Shown here: positions 9,424 through 17,476 of the stretch, in pieces
Layout of the letters: each line of letters opens with the position of its first letter
How positions within the stretch are numbered: the first letter of the stretch is position 1
Assembly: GCF_030316895.1 (NCBI RefSeq)
Contig: NZ_JASZYV010000003.1
Location: forward strand, 62,001 to 126,000
DNA from: Variovorax dokdonensis
GTDB lineage: Bacteria; Pseudomonadota; Gammaproteobacteria; Burkholderiales; Burkholderiaceae_C
Direction of reading: 5' to 3'
DNA: 64,000 bases
Made by a program: the position numbers and the translations under genes
Notes under the pieces: model-generated
What the model saw: only the letters and a program-made list of their open reading frames with translations
What the model was told of the DNA's origin: nothing
The model's database searches: none

Positions 9424-10941
9424 ATGGCATTGTTTAACGAAGTGGGTGTCGTCGGTGCGGGCGCCATGGGTCGAGGCATCGCCCAGATCGCCGCACAGGC
9501 CGGCAGCCGCGTACTGATCGTCGACAACCAGCCCGGCGCCGCGCGGGCCGCGCTCGAAACCATCGAAGCCCAATGGGCCCGGATGGAGGAAAAAGGCAAG
9601 CTGACCGCCGGGCAACGCGCGGACCTTGCCAGCAGACTGGTCGCGGCCGATCGCATCGAAGACTTGGCGAACAGCGATCTCGTGATCGAGGCCGTTGTCG
9701 AGCGGCTCGACGTCAAGCGCGAGCTTTTCGCTGCGCTCGAAGGCGTTGTCCGGCCCGATGCCGTCCTGGCCACCAATACCTCTTCGCTTTCGGTCACGGC
9801 CATCGGCGCCGCCCTTGCCCACCCCGCCCGCTTCGCCGGCTATCACTTCTTCAACCCGGTGCCGCTGATGAAGGTGGTGGAGGTGGTGGCCGGCTTTCGC
9901 ACCGAGCCTGCCGTCAGCGAGCGACTGGCCGCTTACGCGCAGGAGATGGGTCATGCTGCCGTGCGGGCACAGGACACGCCCGGCTTCATCGTCAACCATG
10001 CCGGCCGCGGCTACGGGACGGAGGCGCTGCGCATCGTCGGCGAAGGCGTGGCCGATTTCGCCACCGTCGATCGCATCCTCAAGGACCAGGCCGGCTTTCG
10101 CCTCGGCCCGTTCGAGCTGATGGATCTGACCGCCATCGACGTCTCGCACCCGGTGATGGAATCGATCTACCACCAGTACTACGAGGAGCCGCGCTTCCGT
10201 CCCAGCGTCATCACCGCGCAACGGCTGGCTGCCGGCGTGCTCGGACGCAAAAGCGGCGAAGGTTTCTATCGCTATGCGGACGGCGCCGCGCAGGTGCCGG
10301 CGGAACCGCCCGCCCCGACGGTCGACGCGCTCCCGCCAGTCTGGGTGTCGCCGCGTGCCGCGCGCCGTGCCGAACTGCTGCGCCTGGTCCACCAACTGGG
10401 CGCGAGCATCGAGAGCGGTGCGTCGCCTTCGTCGAATGCCCTGATCCTCGTTGCGCCGCTGGGCTTCGACGTGACCACCGTGGCCGCCGTGGACCGCCTC
10501 GACCCGACGCGCACCGTCGGCATCGACATGATGGTCGACGATGCCGCCACGCGCCGCCGCGTTCTGGCCGGCAACCCCGCGACTCGGCGCGACATGCGCG
10601 AAGCCGCGCACGCCCTCTTCGCCCGCGACGGCAAGAGCGTGAGCCAGATCCGCGATTCCGGGGGCTTCGTCACGCAGCGGGTGGTCGCCACCATCGTGAA
10701 CATCGCCGCCGACATGTGCCAGCAGCGCATCTGCACCCCGGCCGACCTGGAAACCGCCGTGCGACTGGGCCTGGGCTACCCGCAGGGGCCGCTCGCAATG
10801 GGCGACCTGTACGGTCCGACCAACATGCTGGAGGTGCTGTTCAACATGCAGACCGTCTACGGCGATCCGCGCTATCGTCCCAGCCCCTGGCTGCGACGCC
10901 GAGGCGCCTTGGGGCTGAGCCTCAGGCACGAGGAAGACTGA
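9424..10941 (+). CDS. 3-hydroxyacyl-CoA dehydrogenase (PaaH-like)
   Basis: Oxidises a 3-hydroxyacyl-CoA to the 3-oxoacyl-CoA with NAD. The 505-residue length and tandem architecture fit the PaaC/PaaH type. The N-terminal Rossmann domain reads VGVVGAGAMGRGIAQIAAQAG. The catalytic signature is GYHFFNPVPLMKVVEVV (His and neighbouring residues), then GFIVNHAGRGYG, followed by two C-terminal helical domains, the second repeated in the last 120 residues (GGFVTQRVVATIVN). It heads a plus-strand run with enoyl-CoA hydratase, a Crp-type regulator, an APH-like kinase and an acyl-CoA dehydrogenase. There are no other paa genes here, so a phenylacetate role is not supported. Confidence 0.92.
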   Translation: MALFNEVGVVGAGAMGRGIAQIAAQAGSRVLIVDNQPGAARAALETIEAQWARMEEKGKLTAGQRADLASRLVAADRIEDLANSDLVIEAVVERLDVKRELFAALEGVVRPDAVLATNTSSLSVTAIGAALAHPARFAGYHFFNPVPLMKVVEVVAGFRTEPAVSERLAAYAQEMGHAAVRAQDTPGFIVNHAGRGYGTEALRIVGEGVADFATVDRILKDQAGFRLGPFELMDLTAIDVSHPVMESIYHQYYEEPRFRPSVITAQRLAAGVLGRKSGEGFYRYADGAAQVPAEPPAPTVDALPPVWVSPRAARRAELLRLVHQLGASIESGASPSSNALILVAPLGFDVTTVAAVDRLDPTRTVGIDMMVDDAATRRRVLAGNPATRRDMREAAHALFARDGKSVSQIRDSGGFVTQRVVATIVNIAADMCQQRICTPADLETAVRLGLGYPQGPLAMGDLYGPTNMLEVLFNMQTVYGDPRYRPSPWLRRRGALGLSLRHEED

Positions 10942-10966
10942 ACCCGCCATCCATCCGAATGCACGC

Positions 10967-11746
10967 ATGACCGCACAACTCAAGAGCCGTTCCGAAGGCG
11001 CCACGATGGTGCTGCAGATCTCCAACCCCGAGCAGCGCAACGCGCTCGGCCCGGAGATCTATGCCGCTGGCGTCGAGACCCTGAACCGGGCCAGCGGCAA
11101 TGCCGAAGTCCGCAGCGTGGTGCTGGTCGGCGAAGGCCGCTGGTTCTGCGCGGGCGGCTCGCTGCAGCGCCTGCAAAGCAACCGCGCTCGCGAGCCGGAA
11201 GTCCAGGCGCAGAGCATCGAAGGCCTGCACAACTGGATCGACGCTCTACGGGCCTTTCCCAAGCCCGTGATCGCGGCGGTGGAAGGTCCAGCGGCCGGCG
11301 CCGGCTTTTCGCTCGTGCTGGCCTGCGACCTGATCGTCGCGGCGCGCGACGCGGTCTTTGCCGCTTCGTACAGCAGCGTGGGCCTGTCGCCGGACGGCGG
11401 CATGACCTGGCATCTGGCGCGCAGCCTGCCAAGGCAGATCGCCACCGAATGGCTGATGCTGGGCGAGCGCATCGGTGCCGAGCGGCTGCATGCGCTGGGT
11501 GTCGTCAACCAGCTGAGCGACAGCGGCCATGCGCTGACCGACGCTCTTGCACTTGCTGCCCGCCTGAACGAGCGCGCCCCCAACGCACTGGCCAGCGCCA
11601 AGGAACTGCTGGGCGAAGGCGTCAGTGCAACGCTGGACGCGCAATTGAACGCCGAGCGCGACCACTTCGTGCGCAACCTGCATCACCCCAATGCCGGCAT
11701 CGGCATCGATGCCTTCCTTGCCAAGACCAAACCCGAGTACCGCTGA
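10967..11746 (+). CDS. Enoyl-CoA hydratase/isomerase family protein
   Basis: A 259-residue crotonase-fold enzyme acting on an acyl-CoA. The two oxyanion-hole segments are visible: RWFCAGGSLQRL (about 60-70) and VEGPAAGAGFSLVLACDL (about 105-122). The position usually held by a catalytic glutamate reads SVGLSPDGGMTWHL, with Asp, as in PaaG-type isomerases rather than classical hydratases. It therefore could be an isomerase or a hydratase on an unusual substrate. It starts 25 bases after the 3-hydroxyacyl-CoA dehydrogenase and is very probably in the same operon. Confidence 0.9.
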   Translation: MTAQLKSRSEGATMVLQISNPEQRNALGPEIYAAGVETLNRASGNAEVRSVVLVGEGRWFCAGGSLQRLQSNRAREPEVQAQSIEGLHNWIDALRAFPKPVIAAVEGPAAGAGFSLVLACDLIVAARDAVFAASYSSVGLSPDGGMTWHLARSLPRQIATEWLMLGERIGAERLHALGVVNQLSDSGHALTDALALAARLNERAPNALASAKELLGEGVSATLDAQLNAERDHFVRNLHHPNAGIGIDAFLAKTKPEYR

Positions 11747-11803
11747 CCACGGCGGTCACACCCGCGACAACCCTCAAGCCCCCAGTCGCCGACAGGACAG
11801 AAC

Positions 11804-12523
11804 ATGGACGACCCCATTCTTACTATCGAAGAACGCGAAGCGATCAACAGTGGTCGCTGGTTCGGTTCCCTATCCCCATCATTGCGCCACGACATCCTTC
11901 GATGCGCCTTCGTCAAACGCTTCAAAGACGGCGACCTGATCGCAGCCCGTGGCGATCCGCCCGAGCAGTGGATCGCCTGCGCCAAGGGCGCGGTGCGCGT
12001 CAGCTCGACGGCCGTGTCGGGCAAGCAAGTGACGCTGACGTACGTAGAGCCGGGCATCTGGTTCGGCGACGTGGCAATGTTCGACGGCGACCGTCGCACG
12101 CACGATGCCTATGCCCATGGCGACACCACCATCCTGTGCGTGGCGCGTGCCGATTTCCAGAAGATCCTCGCCGCGCACGTCGAGCTGTACGAGGCCCTGA
12201 TGCGCCTGCAGGCGCGGCGCATCCGCACCTTGTTCGGGCTGGTGGAGGATCTCAACACCCTGCCCTTGCGTGCACGTCTGGCGAAGCAGTTGATCCACCT
12301 GGCGCGCAGCTACGGCGTGCCCAACCTGGCCGATGGCTCGCAGATGCGGATCGGGCTGCATCTGGCGCAGGAAGAACTGGCGCAATTGCTGGGCGCATCC
12401 AGGCAACGCGTGAACCAGGAGCTGAAGACCATGGAGCGTGAAGAGGCCATCCGGGTGGAACCGGCCGGCCTGGTGATCCTCGATCGCGCCACCTTGATGC
12501 GCATTTCCGAAGCAGACGAATAA
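11804..12523 (+). CDS. Crp/Fnr family transcriptional regulator
   Basis: A 239-residue regulator with an N-terminal cyclic-nucleotide-binding-like beta roll (about 20-140) and a C-terminal winged helix. The helix-turn-helix reads LAQEELAQLLGASRQRVNQELKTM. No N-terminal cysteine cluster of the Fnr type is present, so it does not look like an oxygen sensor, and the effector is unknown. It sits inside a fatty-acid or acyl-CoA catabolic run, 57 bases after the hydratase and 10 bases before the kinase-like gene. This suggests that it controls this locus. Confidence 0.92.
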   Translation: MDDPILTIEEREAINSGRWFGSLSPSLRHDILRCAFVKRFKDGDLIAARGDPPEQWIACAKGAVRVSSTAVSGKQVTLTYVEPGIWFGDVAMFDGDRRTHDAYAHGDTTILCVARADFQKILAAHVELYEALMRLQARRIRTLFGLVEDLNTLPLRARLAKQLIHLARSYGVPNLADGSQMRIGLHLAQEELAQLLGASRQRVNQELKTMEREEAIRVEPAGLVILDRATLMRISEADE

Positions 12524-12533
12524 GCAAAGAGAC

Positions 12534-13622
12534 ATGACCCAGCAGGACTTCAACAGCTTCGTCGGCACACGTGCCGTCTCGCCCCAGCACGCCTTCGACA
12601 TCGATGCCTTGTCGACCTGGCTGTCGAGCAACCTCGAAGGTTTCGAAGGGCCTTTGACGGTCGAGATGTTCAAAGGCGGGCAGTCCAACCCCACCTACAA
12701 GCTCGTCACGCCCGGCAAGAGCTACGTGATGCGCGCCAAGCCCGGCCCGGTGGCCAAGCTGCTGCCTTCCGCCCATGCGGTGGAGCGCGAGTACAAGGTC
12801 ATGCGCGGCCTGGCCGGCACCGACGTGCCGGTGCCGCGCATGTACGTGCTGTGCGAAGACGAGTCCGTCATCGGCCGTGCGTTCTACGTCATGGAGTTCA
12901 TGGCGGGACGCGTGCTGTGGGACCAGTCGCTGCCCGGGCTCGCCAACGACGAGCGATCGGCCCTCTATGACGAGATGAACCGGGTCATTGCCGCGCTGCA
13001 TACGGTCGACGTGGCCAAGTGCGGCTTGTCCGACTACGGCAAGCCGGGCAACTACTTCGAGCGCCAGATCGGCCGCTGGAGCAAGCAGTACGTCGCCTCC
13101 GTCACCGAGCCCATCGCCGAGATGGACAAACTGATGGAATGGCTGCCGGCGCACATCCCGGCCAGCGCGCGCGACGAGCGCGTGAGCGTGGTGCACGGCG
13201 ACTTCCGCCTCGACAACCTCATGTTCCACCCCACCGAGCCTCGCGCCATCGCCGTGCTCGACTGGGAACTGTCCACCCTCGGCCATCCGCTCGCGGACTT
13301 CAGCTATCACTGCATGTCCTGGCACATTCCTCCCGGATCGTTCCGCGGGCTGGGTGGTGTGGACGTCAAGAGCCTGGGCATTCCCACCGAGAGCGAATAC
13401 GTCCGCCGCTATTGCGAGCGCACCGGCATTGCCACGCCCGAATCGCTGGCGCCCGACTGGAACTTCTACCTGGCCTACAACATGTTCCGCATCGCCGCCA
13501 TCCTGCAAGGCATTGCATGGCGCGCGCAGCAGGGCACCGCATCGAGCGAGCAAGCCGTGGCATCCGGCCGCGGCGCGCGGCCCATGGCGGAGATGGCCTG
13601 GCGCTTCGCCCAGCAGGCTTGA
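12534..13622 (+). CDS. APH-like phosphotransferase (ACAD10/11 N-domain type)
   Basis: A 362-residue protein of the aminoglycoside-phosphotransferase-like kinase fold. The catalytic loop is VVHGDFRLDNLMF (HGDxxxxN) near residue 220 and the metal-binding segment is AVLDWELSTLGHP near 238. The N-terminal part carries GGQSNPTYKL and a K in MRAKPG. In animals the same domain is fused to an acyl-CoA dehydrogenase (ACAD10/11), and in pseudomonads LvaA is a separate kinase acting on 4-hydroxyacyl-CoA. Here the gene directly precedes an acyl-CoA dehydrogenase (33-base gap). A CoA-ester kinase is thus more likely than antibiotic resistance. Confidence 0.88.
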   Translation: MTQQDFNSFVGTRAVSPQHAFDIDALSTWLSSNLEGFEGPLTVEMFKGGQSNPTYKLVTPGKSYVMRAKPGPVAKLLPSAHAVEREYKVMRGLAGTDVPVPRMYVLCEDESVIGRAFYVMEFMAGRVLWDQSLPGLANDERSALYDEMNRVIAALHTVDVAKCGLSDYGKPGNYFERQIGRWSKQYVASVTEPIAEMDKLMEWLPAHIPASARDERVSVVHGDFRLDNLMFHPTEPRAIAVLDWELSTLGHPLADFSYHCMSWHIPPGSFRGLGGVDVKSLGIPTESEYVRRYCERTGIATPESLAPDWNFYLAYNMFRIAAILQGIAWRAQQGTASSEQAVASGRGARPMAEMAWRFAQQA

Positions 13623-13655
13623 GCCGACCGACCCCATTTTTCTGAGGAGACACCC

Positions 13656-14924
13656 ATGGACTTCGAACTCTCGGCCAAGACCAAAGCGCTTCAGCAACGC
13701 GTCAGCGCCTTCATGGACGCTTACGTCTACCCCGCCGAAGCCGACTACACCGCCGAACTGGCTGCCAACACGGCGGCCGGCAAGCGCTGGACCCCGCTTC
13801 AGACCATCGAGAAGCTCAAGACGAAGGCCAAGTCGGAAGGACTGTGGAACCTGTTCCTGCCGGTCGACAGCGCCGAAGTCTCCGGCTACCAGGGCGGCGG
13901 CCTGACCAACCTTGAATACGCGCCGCTGGCCGAGATCATGGGCCGCGTGCCATGGGCGCCCGAGGTGTTCAACTGCTCTGCGCCCGACACCGGCAACATG
14001 GAGACCATCGCCCGTTACGGCTCCGACGAGATCAAGGCCCGCTGGCTCAAGCCGCTGCTCGAAGGCGAGATCCGCTCCGCGTTCGCCATGACCGAGCCCG
14101 AGGTGGCCTCGAGCGACGCCACCAACATCTGCACCCGCGTCGAGCGCCAGGGCGACGAATACGTCATCAACGGCCACAAGTGGTGGATCTCGGGCGCCGG
14201 CGATCCGCGCTGCGCCGTGTTCATCACCATGGGCAAGAGCGACCCCGAGGCGCCCAAGCACTCCCAGCAGAGCATGATCGTGGTGCCAGCCGACACCAAG
14301 GGCATCCGCATCGTGCGGCCGCTGAACGTGATGGGCTACGACGATGCGCCGCACGGCCACATGGAGATGTACTTCGAGAACGTGCGCGTGCCGGCGAACA
14401 ACATGCTGCTTGGCGAAGGCCGGGGCTTCGAGATCGCCCAGGGCCGCCTCGGCCCCGGACGCATCCACCATTGCATGCGCCTGATCGGCCTGGCCGAGCG
14501 CGCCCTCGAACTCATGTGCAAGCGCGCCTCGTCGCGCGTGGCGTTCGGCAAGCCAGTGGCCGCGCAGACCGTGACGCAAGAGCGCATCGCCGAAGCCCGC
14601 TGCCGCATCGACATGGCCCGCCTGCTCACGCTGCGCGCCGCATGGCTGATGGACGTGGCCGGCAACAAGGTGGCCAAGAGCGATATCGCCATGATCAAGG
14701 TGGTCGCGCCCAACATGGCCTGCCAGGTGATCGACTGGGCCATGCAGGCGCACGGCGGCGGCGGGATGTGCGACGACTTCCCGTTGGCATCGGCCTATGC
14801 CAACGCCCGCACGCTGCGCTTTGCCGACGGTCCGGACGAAGTGCACCGCAATGCCATTGCCAAGTGGGAACTGGGCAAGTACGGCACCGGCAAGGACGCC
14901 GAGCCGCCCGTCACGCGCTTCTGA
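13656..14924 (+). CDS. Acyl-CoA dehydrogenase (ACAD10/11-like)
   Basis: A 422-residue flavoenzyme of the acyl-CoA dehydrogenase family. It has [17 protein letters not shown] (about 140-156), a FAD-binding [10 protein letters not shown] block, [24 protein letters not shown] and the C-terminal [15 protein letters not shown] segment. Length and sequence resemble bacterial partners of the APH-like kinase and the C-terminal half of animal ACAD10/11. GAGGAG-type purines precede the ATG (TGAGGAGACACCC). It ends the operon begun at 9424 and is followed by a strong terminator. Possible role: removing phosphate from a gamma-phosphoacyl-CoA made by the kinase; this is inferred from the pairing. Confidence 0.9.
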   Translation: MDFELSAKTKALQQRVSAFMDAYVYPAEADYTAELAANTAAGKRWTPLQTIEKLKTKAKSEGLWNLFLPVDSAEVSGYQGGGLTNLEYAPLAEIMGRVPWAPEVFNCSAPDTGNMETIARYGSDEIKARWLKPLLEGEIRSAFAMTEPEVASSDATNICTRVERQGDEYVINGHKWWISGAGDPRCAVFITMGKSDPEAPKHSQQSMIVVPADTKGIRIVRPLNVMGYDDAPHGHMEMYFENVRVPANNMLLGEGRGFEIAQGRLGPGRIHHCMRLIGLAERALELMCKRASSRVAFGKPVAAQTVTQERIAEARCRIDMARLLTLRAAWLMDVAGNKVAKSDIAMIKVVAPNMACQVIDWAMQAHGGGGMCDDFPLASAYANARTLRFADGPDEVHRNAIAKWELGKYGTGKDAEPPVTRF

Positions 14925-14956
14925 TCCCTTGCCGCGCCCCACGGCGCCACGCACGG

Positions 14957-14985
14957 AGCCCGCGCAAGACGCGGGCTTTTTGTTT
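14957..14985 (+). terminator. Rho-independent terminator after the acyl-CoA operon
   Basis: AGCCCGCG (14957-14964) and CGCGGGCT (14970-14977) form an 8-bp stem with a CAAGA loop, followed by a T-rich run (TTTTTGTTTT). It lies 33 bases after the acyl-CoA dehydrogenase stop and ends at the convergent mobA stop. Confidence 0.88.
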
Positions 14986-16887
14986 TCAGCCGTTCATGAA
15001 GCCTGCGAAGAACTCGGCCAGTTCCGCATGGGCGTTCAAGGGCAGCACGTGTGCGACGTACTGATCAGGCCGCACGACGACAAGCGCACCGTGCGTGCGG
15101 TCGATGCCGCGTAGATCGAAGATGTCCGGCCCGTTGCCGACTTGTGCGCTGAACACCTTCTCGTAGTCGTGCAGGCCATGGCGGCCCTTGCGCGGGCGAA
15201 GGATGCCCGGCATGGCGTCGATGGACACGTCGCGGTGGCTCGACTGCAAGATGGCTCGAAGGTCGAAGACGGCATCGGGGTCCTGCCCATCGCGTGTGTA
15301 GCGGTTCACCGGCGATTCGGCGGACTCTTCCAGGAATCGGCACAGTCCGCGCAGCCCTGAAGACTCGGCCAAGCTGTCATCCGAACTGGCAAACGCGTAG
15401 AGCCGCCAGCGCCCATCCGCCTTCGCCACATGTCCCAGGTGCAATGGCCGCGCATCGGCAATGCGAGTCACCGGCGCGGAATGAAAGCGTGTGCCGATCT
15501 CGAAGCCTTTCGCCAAGCGCTGGTGAGCGTTCGACCCGCGAACGATCGACTCGGCATAGTGCGTGCCGACGCCGGCGGTAAAGCGCCCGTGCCGCTCGAA
15601 GTAGCGCTGGAACTCCTTGGGGTCCACGCCTTCGCCCGCGCCCAGCTTGGCCCGGTCGCTGAACATCTTGGCCCACTCGCGGTCGAAATCGATCAGTTGC
15701 TGGGCCACCACCTGCCGCTCCGCCGAGTAGGTTTCGAGCAACTGTTTTTGCGCCTGCCCGCGCAGGACGGCCGCCAGCTTCCAACCCAGGTTGAAGCTGT
15801 CCTGCATCGAGAAGTTCATGCCCTGACCCGCCTTCGGGCTGTGCGTGTGGCAGGCGTCGCCGGCGATGAACACACGCGGCGGCTGGCCATCGACCCCATC
15901 GTCGTAGCGGTCGCAGATGCGCTGGCCGATCTCGTACACCGACCACCAGGGCACCTCTTTCACGTCCAGCTTGAAGGGGTGCAGGATCTTCTGCGCAGTG
16001 CCGATCAACTGGTCCAGCGAGATGTTGCGGCTGGCCACGCGCTCGTCTTCGTCGAGCTTGTCCAACTCGACATACAAGCGCACGAGGTAGCCGCCCTCAC
16101 GGGGAATGACCAGCAGGTTGCCCGCTTCGGATTGCACGGCGCACTTGTAGCGGATGTCGGGAAGGTCGGTGACGGCCAGCACATCCATCACGCCCCACGC
16201 GTGGTTGGCCGAATCACCCACCAATTGCAACCCCATGGATTTGCGCACCGCGCTGCGGGCGCCGTCGCAGCCGACCACGTAGCGGGCCTTGACCGTCTCC
16301 ACCTGTCCGGCGTGGGCGCTGTCCGTGCGTTCGAGCCGAACGGTGACCGGATGATCCGCCCCGGTGCGGTCGACCGACACGTCCAGCAGGCGACGCGCGT
16401 AGTGCGGCTGAAGGCGGCTGGGCGAATGGCGCATCAGCTCCAGGTAGAAGTCGTGCACCCTCGCCTGATTGAGCACCACATGCGGAAATTCGGACAGGCC
16501 GTCCTCGGTGTCCTGGACCCGGCCATGGCGGACGATGCGGTCCGCGGCCCGATCGTCCGGCTTCCAGAAGGTGACTTCGTTGATCCAGCAGGCTTCCTTG
16601 AGGACGCGGTGGCTGAAGTCGAACGCCTCGAACATCTCCATCGTGCGGCAAGCGATGCCGTCGGCCTGCCCGAGTTCGAGCGGCCCTTCCTTCTGCTCGA
16701 CGATGCACACACGGATGTCGGGAAAGGCGCACAACTGGGCCGCAAGCGTCAGGCCGGCCGGCCCGCAGCCGACGATCAGGACGTCGACCTCCGACGGCGC
16801 TGCATCCGCAGTTTGGCCAAGTGCCTGGGCGCCGGCCGGCAGGACGAAAGGGTTACCCGCCCGGAAGCCGTTCAGATGGAATTGCAT
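14986..16887 (-). CDS. mobA: 3-hydroxybenzoate 4-monooxygenase (MobA-like)
   Basis: FAD-dependent aromatic hydroxylase of 633 residues. By family it hydroxylates 3-hydroxybenzoate to protocatechuate with NADPH and oxygen, like MobA of Comamonas testosteroni. Visible are the N-terminal VLIVGCGPAGLTLAAQL dinucleotide motif near residue 36, VVGCDGARSAVR near 207 and the FAD-ribityl motif FIAGDACHTHSPKAGQGMNFSMQD near 350. A thioredoxin-like C-terminal domain follows, as in phenol hydroxylases. The divergent MarR-type gene at 16993 and the 36-bp dyad between them reproduce the mobA-mobR arrangement. A phenol 2-monooxygenase activity cannot be excluded from sequence alone. Confidence 0.88.
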   Translation of the reverse strand: MQFHLNGFRAGNPFVLPAGAQALGQTADAAPSEVDVLIVGCGPAGLTLAAQLCAFPDIRVCIVEQKEGPLELGQADGIACRTMEMFEAFDFSHRVLKEACWINEVTFWKPDDRAADRIVRHGRVQDTEDGLSEFPHVVLNQARVHDFYLELMRHSPSRLQPHYARRLLDVSVDRTGADHPVTVRLERTDSAHAGQVETVKARYVVGCDGARSAVRKSMGLQLVGDSANHAWGVMDVLAVTDLPDIRYKCAVQSEAGNLLVIPREGGYLVRLYVELDKLDEDERVASRNISLDQLIGTAQKILHPFKLDVKEVPWWSVYEIGQRICDRYDDGVDGQPPRVFIAGDACHTHSPKAGQGMNFSMQDSFNLGWKLAAVLRGQAQKQLLETYSAERQVVAQQLIDFDREWAKMFSDRAKLGAGEGVDPKEFQRYFERHGRFTAGVGTHYAESIVRGSNAHQRLAKGFEIGTRFHSAPVTRIADARPLHLGHVAKADGRWRLYAFASSDDSLAESSGLRGLCRFLEESAESPVNRYTRDGQDPDAVFDLRAILQSSHRDVSIDAMPGILRPRKGRHGLHDYEKVFSAQVGNGPDIFDLRGIDRTHGALVVVRPDQYVAHVLPLNAHAELAEFFAGFMNG

Positions 16888-16920
16888 GTTGGTCCGCCTT
16901 CGAGTCCAGAAAATTAGATT

Positions 16921-16956
16921 CTATACATATCGTCAGTATGCTGATGATTAGTGTAG
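16921..16956. promoter_or_regulatory. Candidate MobR operator (36-bp dyad)
   Basis: An imperfect inverted repeat of two 16-base arms around TATG, with 12 of 16 positions matching. The core TCGTCAG-TATG-CTGATGA differs from perfect symmetry at one position. It lies 33 bases before mobA and 36 bases before mobR, in a conspicuously AT-rich gap, as expected for a MarR-family operator controlling both genes. Confidence 0.7.
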
Positions 16957-16992
16957 TGAGAGAATCGCTTTTCCGTACTAGCGTTAACCACG

Positions 16993-17472
16993 ATGCCCTC
17001 CAAGCCCGCCGCTTCCCGAACGTCCAAGGCCAGGGTCGACCTTGGCGCCCAGCCGGGCCACCGCATCCGCCGGCTGCAGCAGATCGCCGTGGCGGTCTTC
17101 ATGCAGGAAACCGAGAGCGCCGCCGTCACCCCTGTTCAATTCGCGGTACTGAATACGCTGGCGGAACAGCCCGGCATCGACCAGCGGACCCTCGCGCGGC
17201 TGGTCAGCTTCGACACCTCCACCATCGGGGGCGTGATCGATCGCCTGGAAGCGCGAGGCGCCCTCACGCGCAACCTCTCGCCCGACGATCGCCGCGTCCG
17301 CCTGCTGCACCTGACCGACGATGGCCGCGAACTGCTGGCGGCCGTCACGCCGACCATGACGCTCGCGCAGGAACGCATCCTCGAACCGTTGTCGGCGAGC
17401 GAGAAGAATCAGTTCATGGCGCTGATGCAGCGCGTGATCGCGCACCACGAGGACGCGCAGCGCGGCGAATGA
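16993..17472 (+). CDS. mobR: MarR family regulator (MobR-like)
   Basis: A 159-residue winged-helix regulator. The DNA-binding region includes LARLVSFDTSTIGGVIDRLEARGALTR and the wing LSPDDRRVRLLHLTDDG, a standard MarR signature. It is divergent from the 3-hydroxybenzoate hydroxylase gene with a 105-base AT-rich gap holding a long dyad. It is therefore best read as MobR, which in C. testosteroni represses mobA and is released by 3-hydroxybenzoate. The basic start (PSKPAASRTSKAR) is probably disordered. Its stop is only 4 bases from the convergent M81 gene. Confidence 0.85.
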   Translation: MPSKPAASRTSKARVDLGAQPGHRIRRLQQIAVAVFMQETESAAVTPVQFAVLNTLAEQPGIDQRTLARLVSFDTSTIGGVIDRLEARGALTRNLSPDDRRVRLLHLTDDGRELLAAVTPTMTLAQERILEPLSASEKNQFMALMQRVIAHHEDAQRGE

Positions 17473-17476
17473 GGCT

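Noticed and set aside
9339..9803. An N-terminal extension of the FimV-like protein
   Set aside because: It would overlap the divergent 3-hydroxyacyl-CoA dehydrogenase and place the signal peptide internally; the added sequence has no family resemblance.
9424..11746. Phenylacetate degradation genes paaH and paaG
   Set aside because: The sequences resemble those enzymes, but no paaABCDE, paaK, paaJ or paaZ lies nearby, so a specific phenylacetate assignment is not supported.
12534..13622. Aminoglycoside resistance gene
   Set aside because: The kinase fold is shared, but the sequence and the adjoining acyl-CoA dehydrogenase match the ACAD10/11-type metabolic kinase.
12252..14954. A 900-codon open frame on the minus strand across the kinase and dehydrogenase genes
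   Set aside because: It runs antisense to two well-supported genes, has low-complexity His/Arg/Gly-rich composition and no recognisable domain; it is a by-product of high GC at third positions.
15430..16917. A 495-codon open frame antisense to mobA
   Set aside because: Composition is His/Gln/Arg-rich with no domain, while the hydroxylase on the other strand is clear.
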